This document shows, piece after piece, positions 36,815 through 46,378 of a stretch of 64,000 nucleotides of DNA (position 1 is the first letter of the stretch; each line of letters opens with the position of its first letter). A model generated the notes under the pieces. It did not search any database and had not been told where the DNA came from. It saw only the letters and a program-made list of their open reading frames with translations. Origin of the DNA: Alkalibacterium pelagium (GTDB lineage: Bacteria > Bacillota > Bacilli > Lactobacillales > Carnobacteriaceae_A); contig NZ_FNZU01000006.1 of NCBI RefSeq assembly GCF_900109325.1, positions 82,186 through 146,185 on the forward strand, read 5' to 3'. Both the position numbers and the translations under genes were made by a program.

Positions 36815-36843
36815 ACTATAGCAAGCACGGTCTGATCTGTCAA
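36815..36843 (-). promoter_or_regulatory. Strong sigma-A promoter of the candidate RNA before the mutS2-like gene
   Basis: TTGACA, 17 bp, TATAGT, with TGC before the -10 box. One of the two closest-to-consensus promoters in the window, yet no coding frame follows it for 250 bp. Confidence 0.7.
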
Positions 36844-36963
36844 TATTTTTATAATCTGAGTGATGAAGCATAGACCTATCGAAGTATACTTTCGCATCAG
36901 TCTACTCCAGATGATTATGATTATCGAGTCAACTGGCAGGACTTACTGTTCTAGCGATCAAAA

Positions 36964-36994
36964 AGAGCCCGCTCAAATGAAATGAGCAGGTTCT
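36964..36994 (-). terminator. Terminator of the chemoreceptor gene
   Basis: 12-bp stem (AGAACCTGCTCA / TGAGCGGGCTCT on the minus strand) with a 7-nt loop followed by TTTTT, 9 bp after the stop codon. Confidence 0.85.
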
Positions 36995-37002
36995 ATCAAT
37001 TC

Positions 37003-38514
37003 TTAATCCAACGTACTCGTCTGACTCAGCTGCTCGGAGACAGTGGCTAATGACTGAACTGCATTGTTGACCCGGATGATCTGGTTATTTTCTTCATCAA
37101 TGGTGGCCTGAATTTCTTCAATCGAGGCTGCATGCTGTTCTGAAATGGCTGCAATGTTTTCCAGCTCAGTGTTCATTAAAGTGAACGACTCGGTCAATGA
37201 CTGGATGGTTCGGGCTTCAGTTTCCGTCAGCTGCTTGACCTGGACAAAGGATTCCAGTGCTTGGTCCACTTTATCCGACAGACGGTCGATCAGATCAAGT
37301 CCTTTATCGGCAGCTTTCTTCCCTTCTCTTACCCCGTTCAGTGTCTCTTCTTTCACATGTGTAATGTCATTGATAAGCAAGGAAGCCTGATCGACATTAG
37401 CTTTAGAGACATCTGCAAGCTGTCGAATCTCAGTAGCGACAACAGCAAAGCCTTTGCCGTGTTCACCGGAACGGGCTGCTTCGATCGATGCATTAAGTGA
37501 AAGCATTTCTGTCTGTTTGGACACTGCGATCAGCCCTTCGAATATTTCCTTTATGCTTTCGATCTTCTGATTCAAGGCGGTCATTTTAGTATCCACGTCG
37601 TCAATCACCTGTTTGATGGTGCTCATCTGTTCTGAAGATGACCGGACCGACTCCTGACTTTCCTGAGCGGTTTTTAGTGAGCCATTAGCTTTAGAAGCAA
37701 TTCTGGTACTCGCATCACTTACTTCGTTTAGATTCTCGCTGTTATCCTTAACGGTGGCATACAGTTTCTGAATACCGGCAGTCTCACTCATGACCCCTGC
37801 CGCAATTTCTTGAGCAGCCGCACTGATTGATGTACTGACATCTGTGATGCTGGACATATTATCCGTCAGTTCTGTTATCCCACTGTCGAGAACCTCTACA
37901 CTTTTATTCGTAGAAGATAAAATGCCATCCAGTCGGGCTACCAGCTGCTGGGCTTCCTGTTCTTTCTCCCGGGCACTCGTCACATAATCATTGCCCCATT
38001 TTGCCAGAAAATAGGTCACGAAGACAGTTACATTGAAGAGAAACATGAATGAGATAAATTCACTGGTCTCTCCTGAAGGCAGAACGGCCAGCGGATCGAT
38101 AGTAAACAGACTGACCATCACACTTGTCATGACGACAGTATAGGCCAGGATCAAAGTCTTGTTGAAGTAAAGAGCGACCATGGCTAGTGAAATATACAAG
38201 GTGAAGAACCAGCGGTAACTGGCCCCCAGATTGATCATAAGAATGAGCCCTGCCAAAGCACCACCCGAACCTATTATGAACGACTGAATATAAGGATTTA
38301 TTTTTATGTAATACATGAAGTTACTTAGAGCCAGTGCAATACCCACATATAATGCAACATCAAGTGCATAGGACAGTCCCATATTCAGTATAGCCTGGAC
38401 TACTATGGCAGCCAGTATCCCCCACTGAAGTTTGATATTGAATCGGTTTACCTTGTCGGCTTCATATAAGGTGTCTTTTTTCCTGATTGTCTTTACCCCG
38501 GTTGACTTACGCAT
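37003..38514 (-). CDS. Methyl-accepting chemotaxis-type protein with a polytopic membrane domain
   Basis: 503 residues from ATG at 38514 (GGAG 8 nt upstream; the longer frame to 38571 lacks a good RBS). About six membrane helices fill residues ~25-180 with no extracellular sensor domain and no HAMP. A long coiled-coil signalling domain follows with the conserved tip LNASIEAARSGEHGKGFAVV. It should form trimers that control CheA. No che or flagellar genes are in the window, so motility is not shown. It may sense membrane or energy state through the helices. Confidence 0.88.
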   Translation of the reverse strand: MRKSTGVKTIRKKDTLYEADKVNRFNIKLQWGILAAIVVQAILNMGLSYALDVALYVGIALALSNFMYYIKINPYIQSFIIGSGGALAGLILMINLGASYRWFFTLYISLAMVALYFNKTLILAYTVVMTSVMVSLFTIDPLAVLPSGETSEFISFMFLFNVTVFVTYFLAKWGNDYVTSAREKEQEAQQLVARLDGILSSTNKSVEVLDSGITELTDNMSSITDVSTSISAAAQEIAAGVMSETAGIQKLYATVKDNSENLNEVSDASTRIASKANGSLKTAQESQESVRSSSEQMSTIKQVIDDVDTKMTALNQKIESIKEIFEGLIAVSKQTEMLSLNASIEAARSGEHGKGFAVVATEIRQLADVSKANVDQASLLINDITHVKEETLNGVREGKKAADKGLDLIDRLSDKVDQALESFVQVKQLTETEARTIQSLTESFTLMNTELENIAAISEQHAASIEEIQATIDEENNQIIRVNNAVQSLATVSEQLSQTSTLD

Positions 38515-38716
38515 AATCTTCACTCCCCAACTTATTTCATTAAGTATATTATTAGTTTTATACAATGACAAGAGGGTGAGAGTCTCAAAGAGAAATATAT
38601 TTCAAACAATAAACGAAGGGCATATGTTTCGAGATATTTTGAAATATCATAAACGACCTAATGCATTTATTGATTCATATACTCCCCATTATTGTGAATA
38701 AATTATGTACAAAAAA

Positions 38717-38738
38717 CGATGGAGTTTAAACTCCATCG
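38717..38738 (-). terminator. Terminator of the zinc-ribbon protein gene
   Basis: Perfect 22-bp palindrome (half-site CGATGGAGTTT) followed on the minus strand by TTTTTTG, 24 bp after the stop codon. Confidence 0.85.
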
Positions 38739-38761
38739 TCTGAGTATTATTTATAAATAGT

Positions 38762-39280
38762 TCAGTCTCTTTCAAACGTACCCTGGTCGAAGTAAGGAGT
38801 GAACAGCTCTGTCAGCTCGTCGAATAGAGCCGGAAAGTCATTCGACCCGACAGATTTCACACTTTCCCTGTTATCGAAAGTCAGTTTGAGTTCCCACTGC
38901 GTTCCGTCAAGAATAGCAGAGTCATTGTATTCATCTTTCCAGTCGAGTACGAACAATTCATAAAACATAGTCTTTTTTATAGTCATCCATTCACTTAGCA
39001 TGATCCTGAAGCGCACGTCACTGCCTTCTGTTTCGCTGAAAGGTGAAGAAACAGTCAAGTCTGCATAACCGTCCCTCTCTTCTATTCTAAGGGACTGGTT
39101 GCCGGAGAAAAAACCACCATGTGAAAAATAGACTTCGTCACAATGCAGTTCCGGACTGTCCTTAGTTCCACCAAAAGACTGGTCACACACCTGGCAGATA
39201 TATTTACTGGCAGCTTGCATTTCTCCACAATTTTCTTCCGTTTCTTTTTGTCCGCAATATGGGCAGTGTTTATCTGACAT
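38762..39280 (-). CDS. Zinc-ribbon protein of unknown function
   Basis: 172 residues. An N-terminal treble pattern CPYCGQ (Cys6, Cys9) and ICQVCDQ (Cys29, Cys32) forms a zinc ribbon. The rest has no motif I can name; it is rich in aromatic and acidic residues and looks like a soluble beta-rich domain. There is no signal peptide or membrane segment. It lies downstream of the DUF5050-like gene on the same strand (65 bp gap) and may be co-transcribed. Confidence 0.6.
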   Translation of the reverse strand: MSDKHCPYCGQKETEENCGEMQAASKYICQVCDQSFGGTKDSPELHCDEVYFSHGGFFSGNQSLRIEERDGYADLTVSSPFSETEGSDVRFRIMLSEWMTIKKTMFYELFVLDWKDEYNDSAILDGTQWELKLTFDNRESVKSVGSNDFPALFDELTELFTPYFDQGTFERD

Positions 39281-39345
39281 GGGTCAGCACCTTTCTTCCT
39301 GTTATCTATAAAAATCGCTTCCTGAATCTAACCACACGGGAATAA

Positions 39346-40806
39346 TTAATCGTACAGCTCATTCAGCTCACCGCTCGTAAGATTATAACTCATGATGGTA
39401 TTATCTGAATAGTCATTTACCAGTGTAAACAAGAGGTGATCTTCAATAATCGTCAGGTTATGAATATTTCCATAGGGATGGATCCGGGTTTTAGTTCCTC
39501 CATCATGATCTGATATAAAGAGTCCACGGTCCACATTTGAATAGACGTGGCTGTCCTGAACGTAAATTAAGGCATCATCAGTTAGTGTATACCGGTCGAC
39601 TGGCCGCTCAAGTACTCGGGTCCGTACACGACGAGTTGAGGAATGAACGGACTGCTTCGTCAGATAGCCTTCGGAATCGATGTAGTAGTAATGATCATTA
39701 AAACGCAGAAGACTGGAAGCATATTCTTCAATAATTGTTTCACTCTCGCTGCCGTCAAGGCTGAATCGCATGACCTGGTCAAAAGTACTGACTAGCAGTT
39801 CATCTTCATAGACAGTCAGATCCATAGCTTCAATATCGGCTATGCGCTTAAGATCCTGTCCGTTCAAAGTCATACTAAACAAGTTGTGATTCCCGGAGTA
39901 ATCAATAAAATACAGGCGGTCATTCATCACGTTCAAATTCATGGCATATCCGATATCATATAAGGTTTCCTGGTCTGATCCGTCCAGACGCACTCTTCTA
40001 ATTTCCTGTCCAGCTGTGTAATACAACCAGTCTCCAGCAATATTCAAATCAGATAATGTGACCGATTCTTCAGAGGCATTTAATAAGCGTTCAAATTCAA
40101 GGTCCTGACTGGTTCTGATCAGTGACTGATAATTATGAATATAGAAGATATCCTCTCCATGTTCCACCGCCACTCCCTGATTGTTGATGTTCTGAGGCAT
40201 ACTGCCTGCCCCCGCGTGCTCCACCACTTCAGCCTCGTTATTGTCGGCCGATACATTGTGACGAAGGATATTGATGTTGAACATCAGTCTGGATTCTCTA
40301 AGGAAAGGCAAAGAAATAAACAAGAAGACAATAACTTTCCAGACCATAGAGGGCCACACAGATTTTGTTTCGTCCTTAGATCCCGTAACTGACTCATCTA
40401 TCTCGTCCACATACTTAAGCGGCCCGGTTAATTTAATACGCATCTCATTGTACGAGATTGATACCTTGTCATTGATCATAAATCGGAAGGGTGAATCAAA
40501 TCTAGGTCGGACAACCAACGTATTGTCGTGTCGGTCAAACTCTTCCCATTCCCCATTTCTTATGTAGTTGTCAAGGTTCTCTCTATTACTCAGTGATATG
40601 TACTGGTCTATCTGTTTATAGTTATCATGAAGTAATTTGACGCATAGTGCAAGATAACTGATTGATGTGGCTAATGTCATCGGTAAAGTGCTGTTGAAAA
40701 GACCTTGAAACGCTAGATTGATTAAAAAATACCCAGGCAGAAACAGAAACAGCCCTGCTCTTATGGACAAGTTGATGAAATTAATCGTTTTATCAATTTT
40801 AGACAT
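39346..40806 (-). CDS. Membrane protein with a DUF5050-like beta-propeller
   Basis: 486 residues. Two membrane helices lie at ~13-35 and 38-58, a cytoplasmic segment follows, and a third helix is at ~168-185. Residues ~215-486 carry repeats of about 40 residues of the type DWLYYTAGQEIRRVRLDGS and DRLYFIDYSGNHNLFSM, typical of DUF5050/YncE-like propellers that lie outside the cell. The function is unknown; such proteins may read or bind cell-wall ligands. Intact and preceded by AGGGAGG. Confidence 0.7.
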   Translation of the reverse strand: MSKIDKTINFINLSIRAGLFLFLPGYFLINLAFQGLFNSTLPMTLATSISYLALCVKLLHDNYKQIDQYISLSNRENLDNYIRNGEWEEFDRHDNTLVVRPRFDSPFRFMINDKVSISYNEMRIKLTGPLKYVDEIDESVTGSKDETKSVWPSMVWKVIVFLFISLPFLRESRLMFNINILRHNVSADNNEAEVVEHAGAGSMPQNINNQGVAVEHGEDIFYIHNYQSLIRTSQDLEFERLLNASEESVTLSDLNIAGDWLYYTAGQEIRRVRLDGSDQETLYDIGYAMNLNVMNDRLYFIDYSGNHNLFSMTLNGQDLKRIADIEAMDLTVYEDELLVSTFDQVMRFSLDGSESETIIEEYASSLLRFNDHYYYIDSEGYLTKQSVHSSTRRVRTRVLERPVDRYTLTDDALIYVQDSHVYSNVDRGLFISDHDGGTKTRIHPYGNIHNLTIIEDHLLFTLVNDYSDNTIMSYNLTSGELNELYD

Positions 40807-40930
40807 GACCTGTTTCCCTCCTTATAAAAAAACTGATATATAAATGCTTATTAATTTCATTCATTATATCAGAAGGCGCTGACATGTTAAATGGGTCGGA
40901 AGGACTAAATGAAGGTTTGCAAGAAAAACT

Positions 40931-41160
40931 TGTCGCTAATTGTAGTTCCTCAGACATAGTGAACTAAGTTTAGAATTCCTCCATGTTCTGAAGTGCATTC
41001 TGGTAGGTTTAGACTGTAGTTCAAAACCTAAATTTCAATCTGAACTTCACTGCTTCTATGAACAATGCAATTCGGACAGACTGGATGTAGGCGAAGTGCA
41101 TCATAAGAGCTGCAGAATGTAGTTTAGATACGTTTTGCGTTCTGAACTTTATTACGCTCA
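40931..41160. repeat. Degenerate direct repeats with ~103-bp spacing
   Basis: In the gap between the DUF5050-like gene and the PTS regulator, GAAGTGCAT recurs at 40990 and 41093, TGTAGTT at 41015 and 41119, and CTGAACTT at 41040 and 41142, all 102-104 bp apart. A TGTCGCTAATTGTAGTTC at 40931-40948 resembles the core of the arrays at 46905 and 58085. The spacing is twice the 51.5-bp period of those arrays. The rest of 40807-41202 holds no gene. Confidence 0.45.
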
Positions 41161-41202
41161 ATCCCCTTCTAAAATCTGCACTGATACATACTACAAAAAA
41201 AG

Positions 41203-41222
41203 CTTACCAGCAGCCTGGCAAG
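41203..41222 (-). terminator. Terminator of the PTS regulator gene
   Basis: Minus strand: CTTGCCAG / CTGGTAAG stem with a 4-nt loop followed by CTTTTTTTG, 20 bp after the stop. Confidence 0.8.
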
Positions 41223-41242
41223 CCCTGTATTTCTATTCGTGA

Positions 41243-43183
41243 TCAGTCAGTAATAAGGTAACTGGTAAATTCCTGGTACGATCGAGCTGATAACAGCCGC
41301 TGAATCAATGCGGAGTCATTGACGATGCGTCCGAGTATATCATACAAGTCCTGGAGGTTCTCCTGACTGTCTTTCTTGACGTTCAAGAGGCAGACAAATT
41401 GTACTTTCCGTTCGCCCCAGTCTATCGGCCGCTTTAATGTGCAGATCGTCAGGAAGGTCTGTTTTGATTGTGGCGAGATCGGGTGCGGCACAGCGATCAG
41501 ATTTCCATATGCCGTCGGTGCGATTTCCTCACGATCATAAATCAGCTGCTTGTAATGATCAGGCAGACTATCGACTTGAGAAGCATGGGCTGCCAGAAAA
41601 TCGATGACCTCTTTCTGAGAGTTTAGGGCCTTATTTAAAAAGACATTACGTTCAGGAAGATAGTCCAGTACTTTATCTTTCTTAGAAGAAACAAACTGAT
41701 CGATCCTGACGAGATCCTTACTTCCAAGTATCGCGTTCACTTCGATGACTGGCACTGGAAGCGTCTGTTTGATCGGTACTGAACTGATAATGAAATCTGT
41801 GTCCTCAAACGGGATGTCCTTGACCTTATAGAACTCGGTCACTCCCAGAACTCTTATCAGCGAGCGGAATTCTGCTTCCACCCGGTATCGGATAAGCTGA
41901 GCACTGCCGACGCCTGAAGCACAAACGATGTAACAGGTTTTCGGCCGGTCCTGGACTTTCTTCCGTTCTATTGCTGCGCCTATATGAAGTGCAATATAGG
42001 CGACTTCATTTTCATCGATTGACACTCCCAGCTCTTCGTTCAGGGCTAGAGAAGCGATGATGCCCGCTTCGAATGCCAGCGGATAGTTATTCTTGATGTC
42101 TTCCAGCATCGGGTTTCTAATGTTCATATTGAATTTGTAGCGGTTCATGGCCGGTTTCAGATGAAGCCCAAGGCCCAGTTTAAGTTCCTCGTCTTCACTG
42201 ATTCCAAGTGCATAGCGGTCTTCTACCGCAGCCAGCATTTTCTCGGTCAGGCTAATGATTGTTTCATCCATCATCTGCTGGACATCATTAGTCTGTAGCT
42301 GGTTTTCTGTTACCAGTTTTGTCCCCATCAAATGTATTGCTATATATATGATTTCAACTTTCGGAAAGGCTACTTCGAGAGTTTCTTCTATTTTTTCAAT
42401 CAGCTGTTCAGCTACAGTAAATTCCTTTTTCATTTCGATGTCCTGAATTTCCTGCTGAACAAGGGCCACATGATGGCCTTCTATGATCCGCTTATAAGCG
42501 ATACTGATATGAACGAACAGATTATTGATCGCAATGTCTGATAGCGTGATCTGATTTTCTCTCAGTTCATCCAGTAGAACGACCCATACCTCGTTCAGCT
42601 TATCATCGGACAAGCCAACGATCTGTGCCAGCTGATCCATCCATATAAGATCTGGAGATGAACTGTTCCTGTTGAACAGATACTCGGACATTGCAAAGCG
42701 GCGATTAAGCTCCGAGCCTGTGAGAATCATGCCGTAGTTGGGCTTGCTGTCGATTTGAAGATCATGCTTCTCGAAAATGCTGCGCAGAATCTTCAAGTCG
42801 CTTTGTAGCGTTGATTTCGACACGTGCATCTCTTCTGCGAGGTCATCAACCTTGATATAAGATTCAGATAACAGCAGGCGTTTCAGCATATAGTAAATCC
42901 GGCTGTCAGGTGTCGTCGGGATAGATTCTTCTGAAGCATCTGACTGAATCAATTCGTTTAAAAAAGATCGGAACGATGCATTATCTTCAATGATCAGGTC
43001 ATACCCTCTGCCGCGTTTGGCTATGATTTCTGCCCCGTGACCGGCCAGTTCATCATTCAGAGCTTTGATGTCTTCTCTTACTGTACGGGATGTCACTTCC
43101 AGCTTGCCTGCGAGATGGCTGCCGGTCAGTGGGCGGTCGGATCCCATCAGTTCTTTCAGTATGCGGTCGGTGCGTGATTCCAA
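41243..43183 (-). CDS. LicR/CelR-type PRD transcriptional activator with EIIB and EIIA domains
   Basis: 646 residues from TTG at 43183, with GGAG 8 nt upstream; LicR-family length. Order: two N-terminal helix-turn-helices (LTGSHLAGKLEVTSRTVRED; VDDLAEEMHVSKSTLQSDL), PRD1 (~190-290), PRD2 (~300-400, AYIALHIGAAIE), a galactitol-type EIIB-like domain with CASGVGSAQL, and a C-terminal fructose-type EIIA domain with AVPHP. PTS phosphorylation of the PRD and EII domains would tune activity to sugar flux. Last gene of the cel operon, which it should activate through the operator at 46764-46787. Confidence 0.92.
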   Translation of the reverse strand: MESRTDRILKELMGSDRPLTGSHLAGKLEVTSRTVREDIKALNDELAGHGAEIIAKRGRGYDLIIEDNASFRSFLNELIQSDASEESIPTTPDSRIYYMLKRLLLSESYIKVDDLAEEMHVSKSTLQSDLKILRSIFEKHDLQIDSKPNYGMILTGSELNRRFAMSEYLFNRNSSSPDLIWMDQLAQIVGLSDDKLNEVWVVLLDELRENQITLSDIAINNLFVHISIAYKRIIEGHHVALVQQEIQDIEMKKEFTVAEQLIEKIEETLEVAFPKVEIIYIAIHLMGTKLVTENQLQTNDVQQMMDETIISLTEKMLAAVEDRYALGISEDEELKLGLGLHLKPAMNRYKFNMNIRNPMLEDIKNNYPLAFEAGIIASLALNEELGVSIDENEVAYIALHIGAAIERKKVQDRPKTCYIVCASGVGSAQLIRYRVEAEFRSLIRVLGVTEFYKVKDIPFEDTDFIISSVPIKQTLPVPVIEVNAILGSKDLVRIDQFVSSKKDKVLDYLPERNVFLNKALNSQKEVIDFLAAHASQVDSLPDHYKQLIYDREEIAPTAYGNLIAVPHPISPQSKQTFLTICTLKRPIDWGERKVQFVCLLNVKKDSQENLQDLYDILGRIVNDSALIQRLLSARSYQEFTSYLITD

Positions 43184-43227
43184 TGGTTTCACTCCTTTCA
43201 CTGGTAGTATTTGACAATTGTCTGCAT

Positions 43228-43270
43228 ACACACAAAAGCGCAGCAATCTCCATCGCTACGCTTGGTGTGT
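43228..43270 (-). terminator. Partial terminator between the 6-phospho-beta-glucosidase and regulator genes
   Basis: Minus strand hairpin with ACACACC / TTGTGTGT outer and AGCGTAGC / GCTGCGCT inner pairing. There is no long T run, so it may only reduce transcription into the regulator gene. Confidence 0.55.
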
Positions 43271-43273
43271 GAG

Positions 43274-44659
43274 TTAGGCGTTAAATCCGTTCTGTTTAGA
43301 TACGTCTGCGAACCAGGATGCACTCTTCTTAGCTGTGCGCTCGCCTGTTTCAATATCTACAGAATAGAATCCATATCTGTTCTTATAAGCGTTCATCCAT
43401 GACCAGTTATCCATGAAGGTCCATAAATGATAGCCTTTGACATTACAGCCTTCCTGAGCAGCTTTGTGAAGCCATTTCAGGTGTCCGCTGATAAAGTCGA
43501 TCCGGTAATCGTCTTCAATACGTCCGTCTTTCAGGAAACGGTCCTCATCCTGCACGCCCATTCCATTTTCGGAAATGAACGATTCAATGTTTCCGTAATT
43601 ATCCCTTAGATTTATCATTATATCATAAATGCCTTTTTCGTAAATCTCCCATCCTCTATACGGGTTCATTTTACGGCCGGGCATCTCATAGTTATCGAAG
43701 AACCAGTCCGGCATGAAAGGTGAATAGGGATTAGGCAGGTGATCTTTGGCTTTTACACGGCGCGGCTGATAGTAATTTACACCCAGCAGGTCAACAATAT
43801 GGTTTTTAAGCAAGTCCTTGTCTTCAGGCTGAGTCTCAGGAAGATGACCGTGTTCTTCAAGTAAGCTGATCAGGTCTTCCGGGTACTCCCCTTTAACAGC
43901 CGGATCAAGGAAACTTCTATTGAAGAACAGGTCACAGATGTGAGAGGCCTTCAAGTCTGCTGGGTTCTGGCTCCGCGGATAAGACGGTGTCAGATTCAAA
44001 ACGATCCCTATCTTCCCGTCCTGTTCCTGATGATAGAATTCCACCACTTTAGCATGTGCAATCATTGTGTGGTAGGCCACTTGGATGGCGCGTCTGGCAT
44101 CAACCACATTCGGATAATGGAAATCATAAAGATAGCCGCCTTCCACAGGGACGATCGGTTCATTGAAGGTAAACCATGTCTTTACTCGGTCTCCGAAGAG
44201 GTCGAAAGCAATTTTTGCATAGTCGACATACGCAGCAATGACTTCTCTGCTTTCCCATCCGCCTTTATTCTGCATCTCGATCGGCATGTCAAAATGGAAA
44301 AGGTTAACGAACGGCTCAATATCGTGGGCCAGCAGTTCATCAATGACGTCACTGTAAAAAGATACGGCTTCCTGATTCACTTCACCCTGACCACCAGGGA
44401 TCAGACGCGCCCATGAAAGAGACAGTCGGAACGTATTATGACCGATTTTTTTCATGTTCCGGATGTCTTCTTTATATCGGTTGTAAAAGTCAGAAGTCTG
44501 ATGTGGTCCTACACCGTCAAAGAATCGGTTCGGTTCATTTTCGAACCAGTGGTCCCAGATCGTCTCACCCGATACGCCATTTCTGCTGCCTTCCATTTGT
44601 GTCGCTGATGCGGCACTGCCCCACCAAAAGCCTTCCGGAAACTGATACTCTACTGTCAT
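43274..44659 (-). CDS. GH1 family 6-phospho-beta-glucosidase
   Basis: 461-residue (beta/alpha)8-barrel hydrolase. The acid/base Glu is in TFNEP near residue 166 and the nucleophile Glu in ISENGM near residue 363. The N-terminal GFWWGSAASATQMEG is typical of GH1. In this PTS operon its substrate is cellobiose-6-phosphate or a related beta-glucoside phosphate, cleaved to glucose and glucose-6-phosphate in the cytoplasm. It follows IIA by 12 bp. Confidence 0.93.
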   Translation of the reverse strand: MTVEYQFPEGFWWGSAASATQMEGSRNGVSGETIWDHWFENEPNRFFDGVGPHQTSDFYNRYKEDIRNMKKIGHNTFRLSLSWARLIPGGQGEVNQEAVSFYSDVIDELLAHDIEPFVNLFHFDMPIEMQNKGGWESREVIAAYVDYAKIAFDLFGDRVKTWFTFNEPIVPVEGGYLYDFHYPNVVDARRAIQVAYHTMIAHAKVVEFYHQEQDGKIGIVLNLTPSYPRSQNPADLKASHICDLFFNRSFLDPAVKGEYPEDLISLLEEHGHLPETQPEDKDLLKNHIVDLLGVNYYQPRRVKAKDHLPNPYSPFMPDWFFDNYEMPGRKMNPYRGWEIYEKGIYDIMINLRDNYGNIESFISENGMGVQDEDRFLKDGRIEDDYRIDFISGHLKWLHKAAQEGCNVKGYHLWTFMDNWSWMNAYKNRYGFYSVDIETGERTAKKSASWFADVSKQNGFNA

Positions 44660-44671
44660 GTTTACGTCCTC

Positions 44672-44980
44672 CTACTTGAATTTATATAATTCGATGATTT
44701 CTACTGCCAAGTCTCTGACGGTCATTGCAGTCATCAGATGATCCTGCGAGTGTACCAGAATGACATTAACTCCCTGTCCGTTCCCTTGGGCTTCCTGCTG
44801 AAGCAGCTCTGTCTGAAATCCGTGTGCTTTTCCAAGTTCTTCACCGGCTTCTTTTAATTTCGCTTCGGCTTCTTCAAAGTTGCCTTCTTTTGCTTCCTGT
44901 ATAGCTTCCATTGCACTCGATTTTCCGTTTCCGGCAAAGAGTATGATCTGAAAAGCGATCTCGTTCATTTTATCATTCAT
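44672..44980 (-). CDS. celC: PTS lactose/cellobiose-type IIA component
   Basis: 102-residue helical IIA of the lactose/cellobiose family. It is phosphorylated by HPr on the His in ILVHSQDHLM (His77) and passes the phosphate to IIB. The helical hairpin GNFEEAEAKLKEAGEEL is typical of the trimer fold. Its IIB and IIC partners are upstream in the operon. Confidence 0.93.
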   Translation of the reverse strand: MNDKMNEIAFQIILFAGNGKSSAMEAIQEAKEGNFEEAEAKLKEAGEELGKAHGFQTELLQQEAQGNGQGVNVILVHSQDHLMTAMTVRDLAVEIIELYKFK

Positions 44981-45008
44981 AGTAGTTCCCCCTGTTTTTA
45001 AGAAAAGA

Positions 45009-45040
45009 AAGGCGAACTCCCTATGAAGGGAATTCGTCTT
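45009..45040 (-). other. Intercistronic hairpin between IIC and IIA genes
   Basis: 14-bp stem with two G-T-type mismatches and a 4-nt loop in the 76-bp gap between the IIC stop and the IIA start. There is only a short T stretch after it on the minus strand. It probably stabilises the upstream transcript or lowers expression downstream. Confidence 0.5.
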
Positions 45041-45056
45041 GTCTATTTTATTTAAA

Positions 45057-46349
45057 TTAGTTAGCTGGTTCCGCTGCGCTCATCTCTTCACCATAGTACT
45101 GTTTATCAAGCAGTTTGACAAACGGGAACCAGATGACGAAGACGATACCCATATTGATCAGCTGCATCACTGCACCCATCAGGTTGTTCCCGGTAGCGAG
45201 ATACCCACTGAGAAGTGCTGGTGTAGTCCATGGAACGATCACTCCGGCAGGTCTCGGGGCAAAGCCGACAGACATAGCGAAGTATGTCACTGCTGCTACG
45301 ACTACAGGAGCCAGAAGCCATGGAATCATTACAAGCGGGTTCATGATGATCGGCAGTCCAAAGATGACTGGCTCATTTACGTTGAAGATACCAGAAGGTC
45401 CACCCAGTTTAGCCAGGTCTCTCATCTGACGACTTTTCGCTACAACAAAGATACAGATAATCACAGCTAGTGTCATTCCTGATCCGCCAATACCTACGAT
45501 GAACGTATCAAGGAACTGTTTAGTCACGATGTGCGGCAACTCTTCTCCAGCTTGGAATGCAGCCAGGTTCTCATCATTAAGTGAATACCAGATCGGGTCA
45601 AACACTGAGTTGACAATGATCTGTCCGTGCAGTCCGAAGAACCAGAAGACTTGGATCAGTAATACAGCGATCAGTGTTGCAGGCAGTCCACTACCTAAAG
45701 CAGTCAGTGGCTGCTGAACGAGTGTGTAAATAAAGTTCTGTACTGTTTCAAATCCTGTAAAGCTGAACAGAATTCGGACAGCCAGGAATATAGTCAAAGT
45801 AATCGTTACTGGAATCAGTGCACTGAATGAACGGGATACCGCACTCGGTACACCTTCAGGCATTTTGATTGTCAGGTTTTTGCGTACGAATAAGTGATAC
45901 AATTCTGCAGAAATAAATGCTGTAAAAATACCTAAGAACATCCCTTGTGCACCAAGAGAATCTGTTGGAATGACTCCACCAACTTCTTCTACAATTTGAG
46001 GCGTCATGATAAGGAATGATGCGATAGCGACAACTCCACCGTAGATAGCTTCGCCTCCACGCTGTTCAACCATCTTATATCCAATACCAATAATAACAAA
46101 TAACCCCATGATACTTAGCGTTGCCTCAGAAGCCGGTCCAAGCGCAGCCTGATAAGCTGAGAAGCCGTCCTCTCCTAATACTCGATCGAGAAACGGCAGG
46201 TTAGCGATTACAACAAAGATCGATCCGAAAATGATCATCGGTAAAGCCACCATGAATCCATTTCTCAATGCACTCAGATACCGGTTGTTATTGAGCTTTT
46301 CAGCTAGCGGCATCAGAATGTTTTCTAACATTTCCATAAATTTATCCAC
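45057..46349 (-). CDS. celB: PTS lactose/cellobiose-type IIC permease
   Basis: 430-residue polytopic IIC permease with about ten hydrophobic segments (GFMVALPMIIFGSIFVVI, LLIQVFWFFGLHGQIIV, NEPVIFGLPIIMNP). The conserved NEPVIFG loop near the substrate site is present. It imports the beta-glucoside with phosphorylation by IIB. The gene lies 29 bp after IIB. Confidence 0.95.
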   Translation of the reverse strand: MDKFMEMLENILMPLAEKLNNNRYLSALRNGFMVALPMIIFGSIFVVIANLPFLDRVLGEDGFSAYQAALGPASEATLSIMGLFVIIGIGYKMVEQRGGEAIYGGVVAIASFLIMTPQIVEEVGGVIPTDSLGAQGMFLGIFTAFISAELYHLFVRKNLTIKMPEGVPSAVSRSFSALIPVTITLTIFLAVRILFSFTGFETVQNFIYTLVQQPLTALGSGLPATLIAVLLIQVFWFFGLHGQIIVNSVFDPIWYSLNDENLAAFQAGEELPHIVTKQFLDTFIVGIGGSGMTLAVIICIFVVAKSRQMRDLAKLGGPSGIFNVNEPVIFGLPIIMNPLVMIPWLLAPVVVAAVTYFAMSVGFAPRPAGVIVPWTTPALLSGYLATGNNLMGAVMQLINMGIVFVIWFPFVKLLDKQYYGEEMSAAEPAN

Positions 46350-46378
46350 TATTGTCTCCTCCTAATCCCCTGTCAGTC

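Noticed and set aside
36714..36875. 54-codon plus-strand frame in the gap before the chemoreceptor
   Set aside because: No RBS, and it is antisense to the structured RNA candidate, which explains its sequence better.
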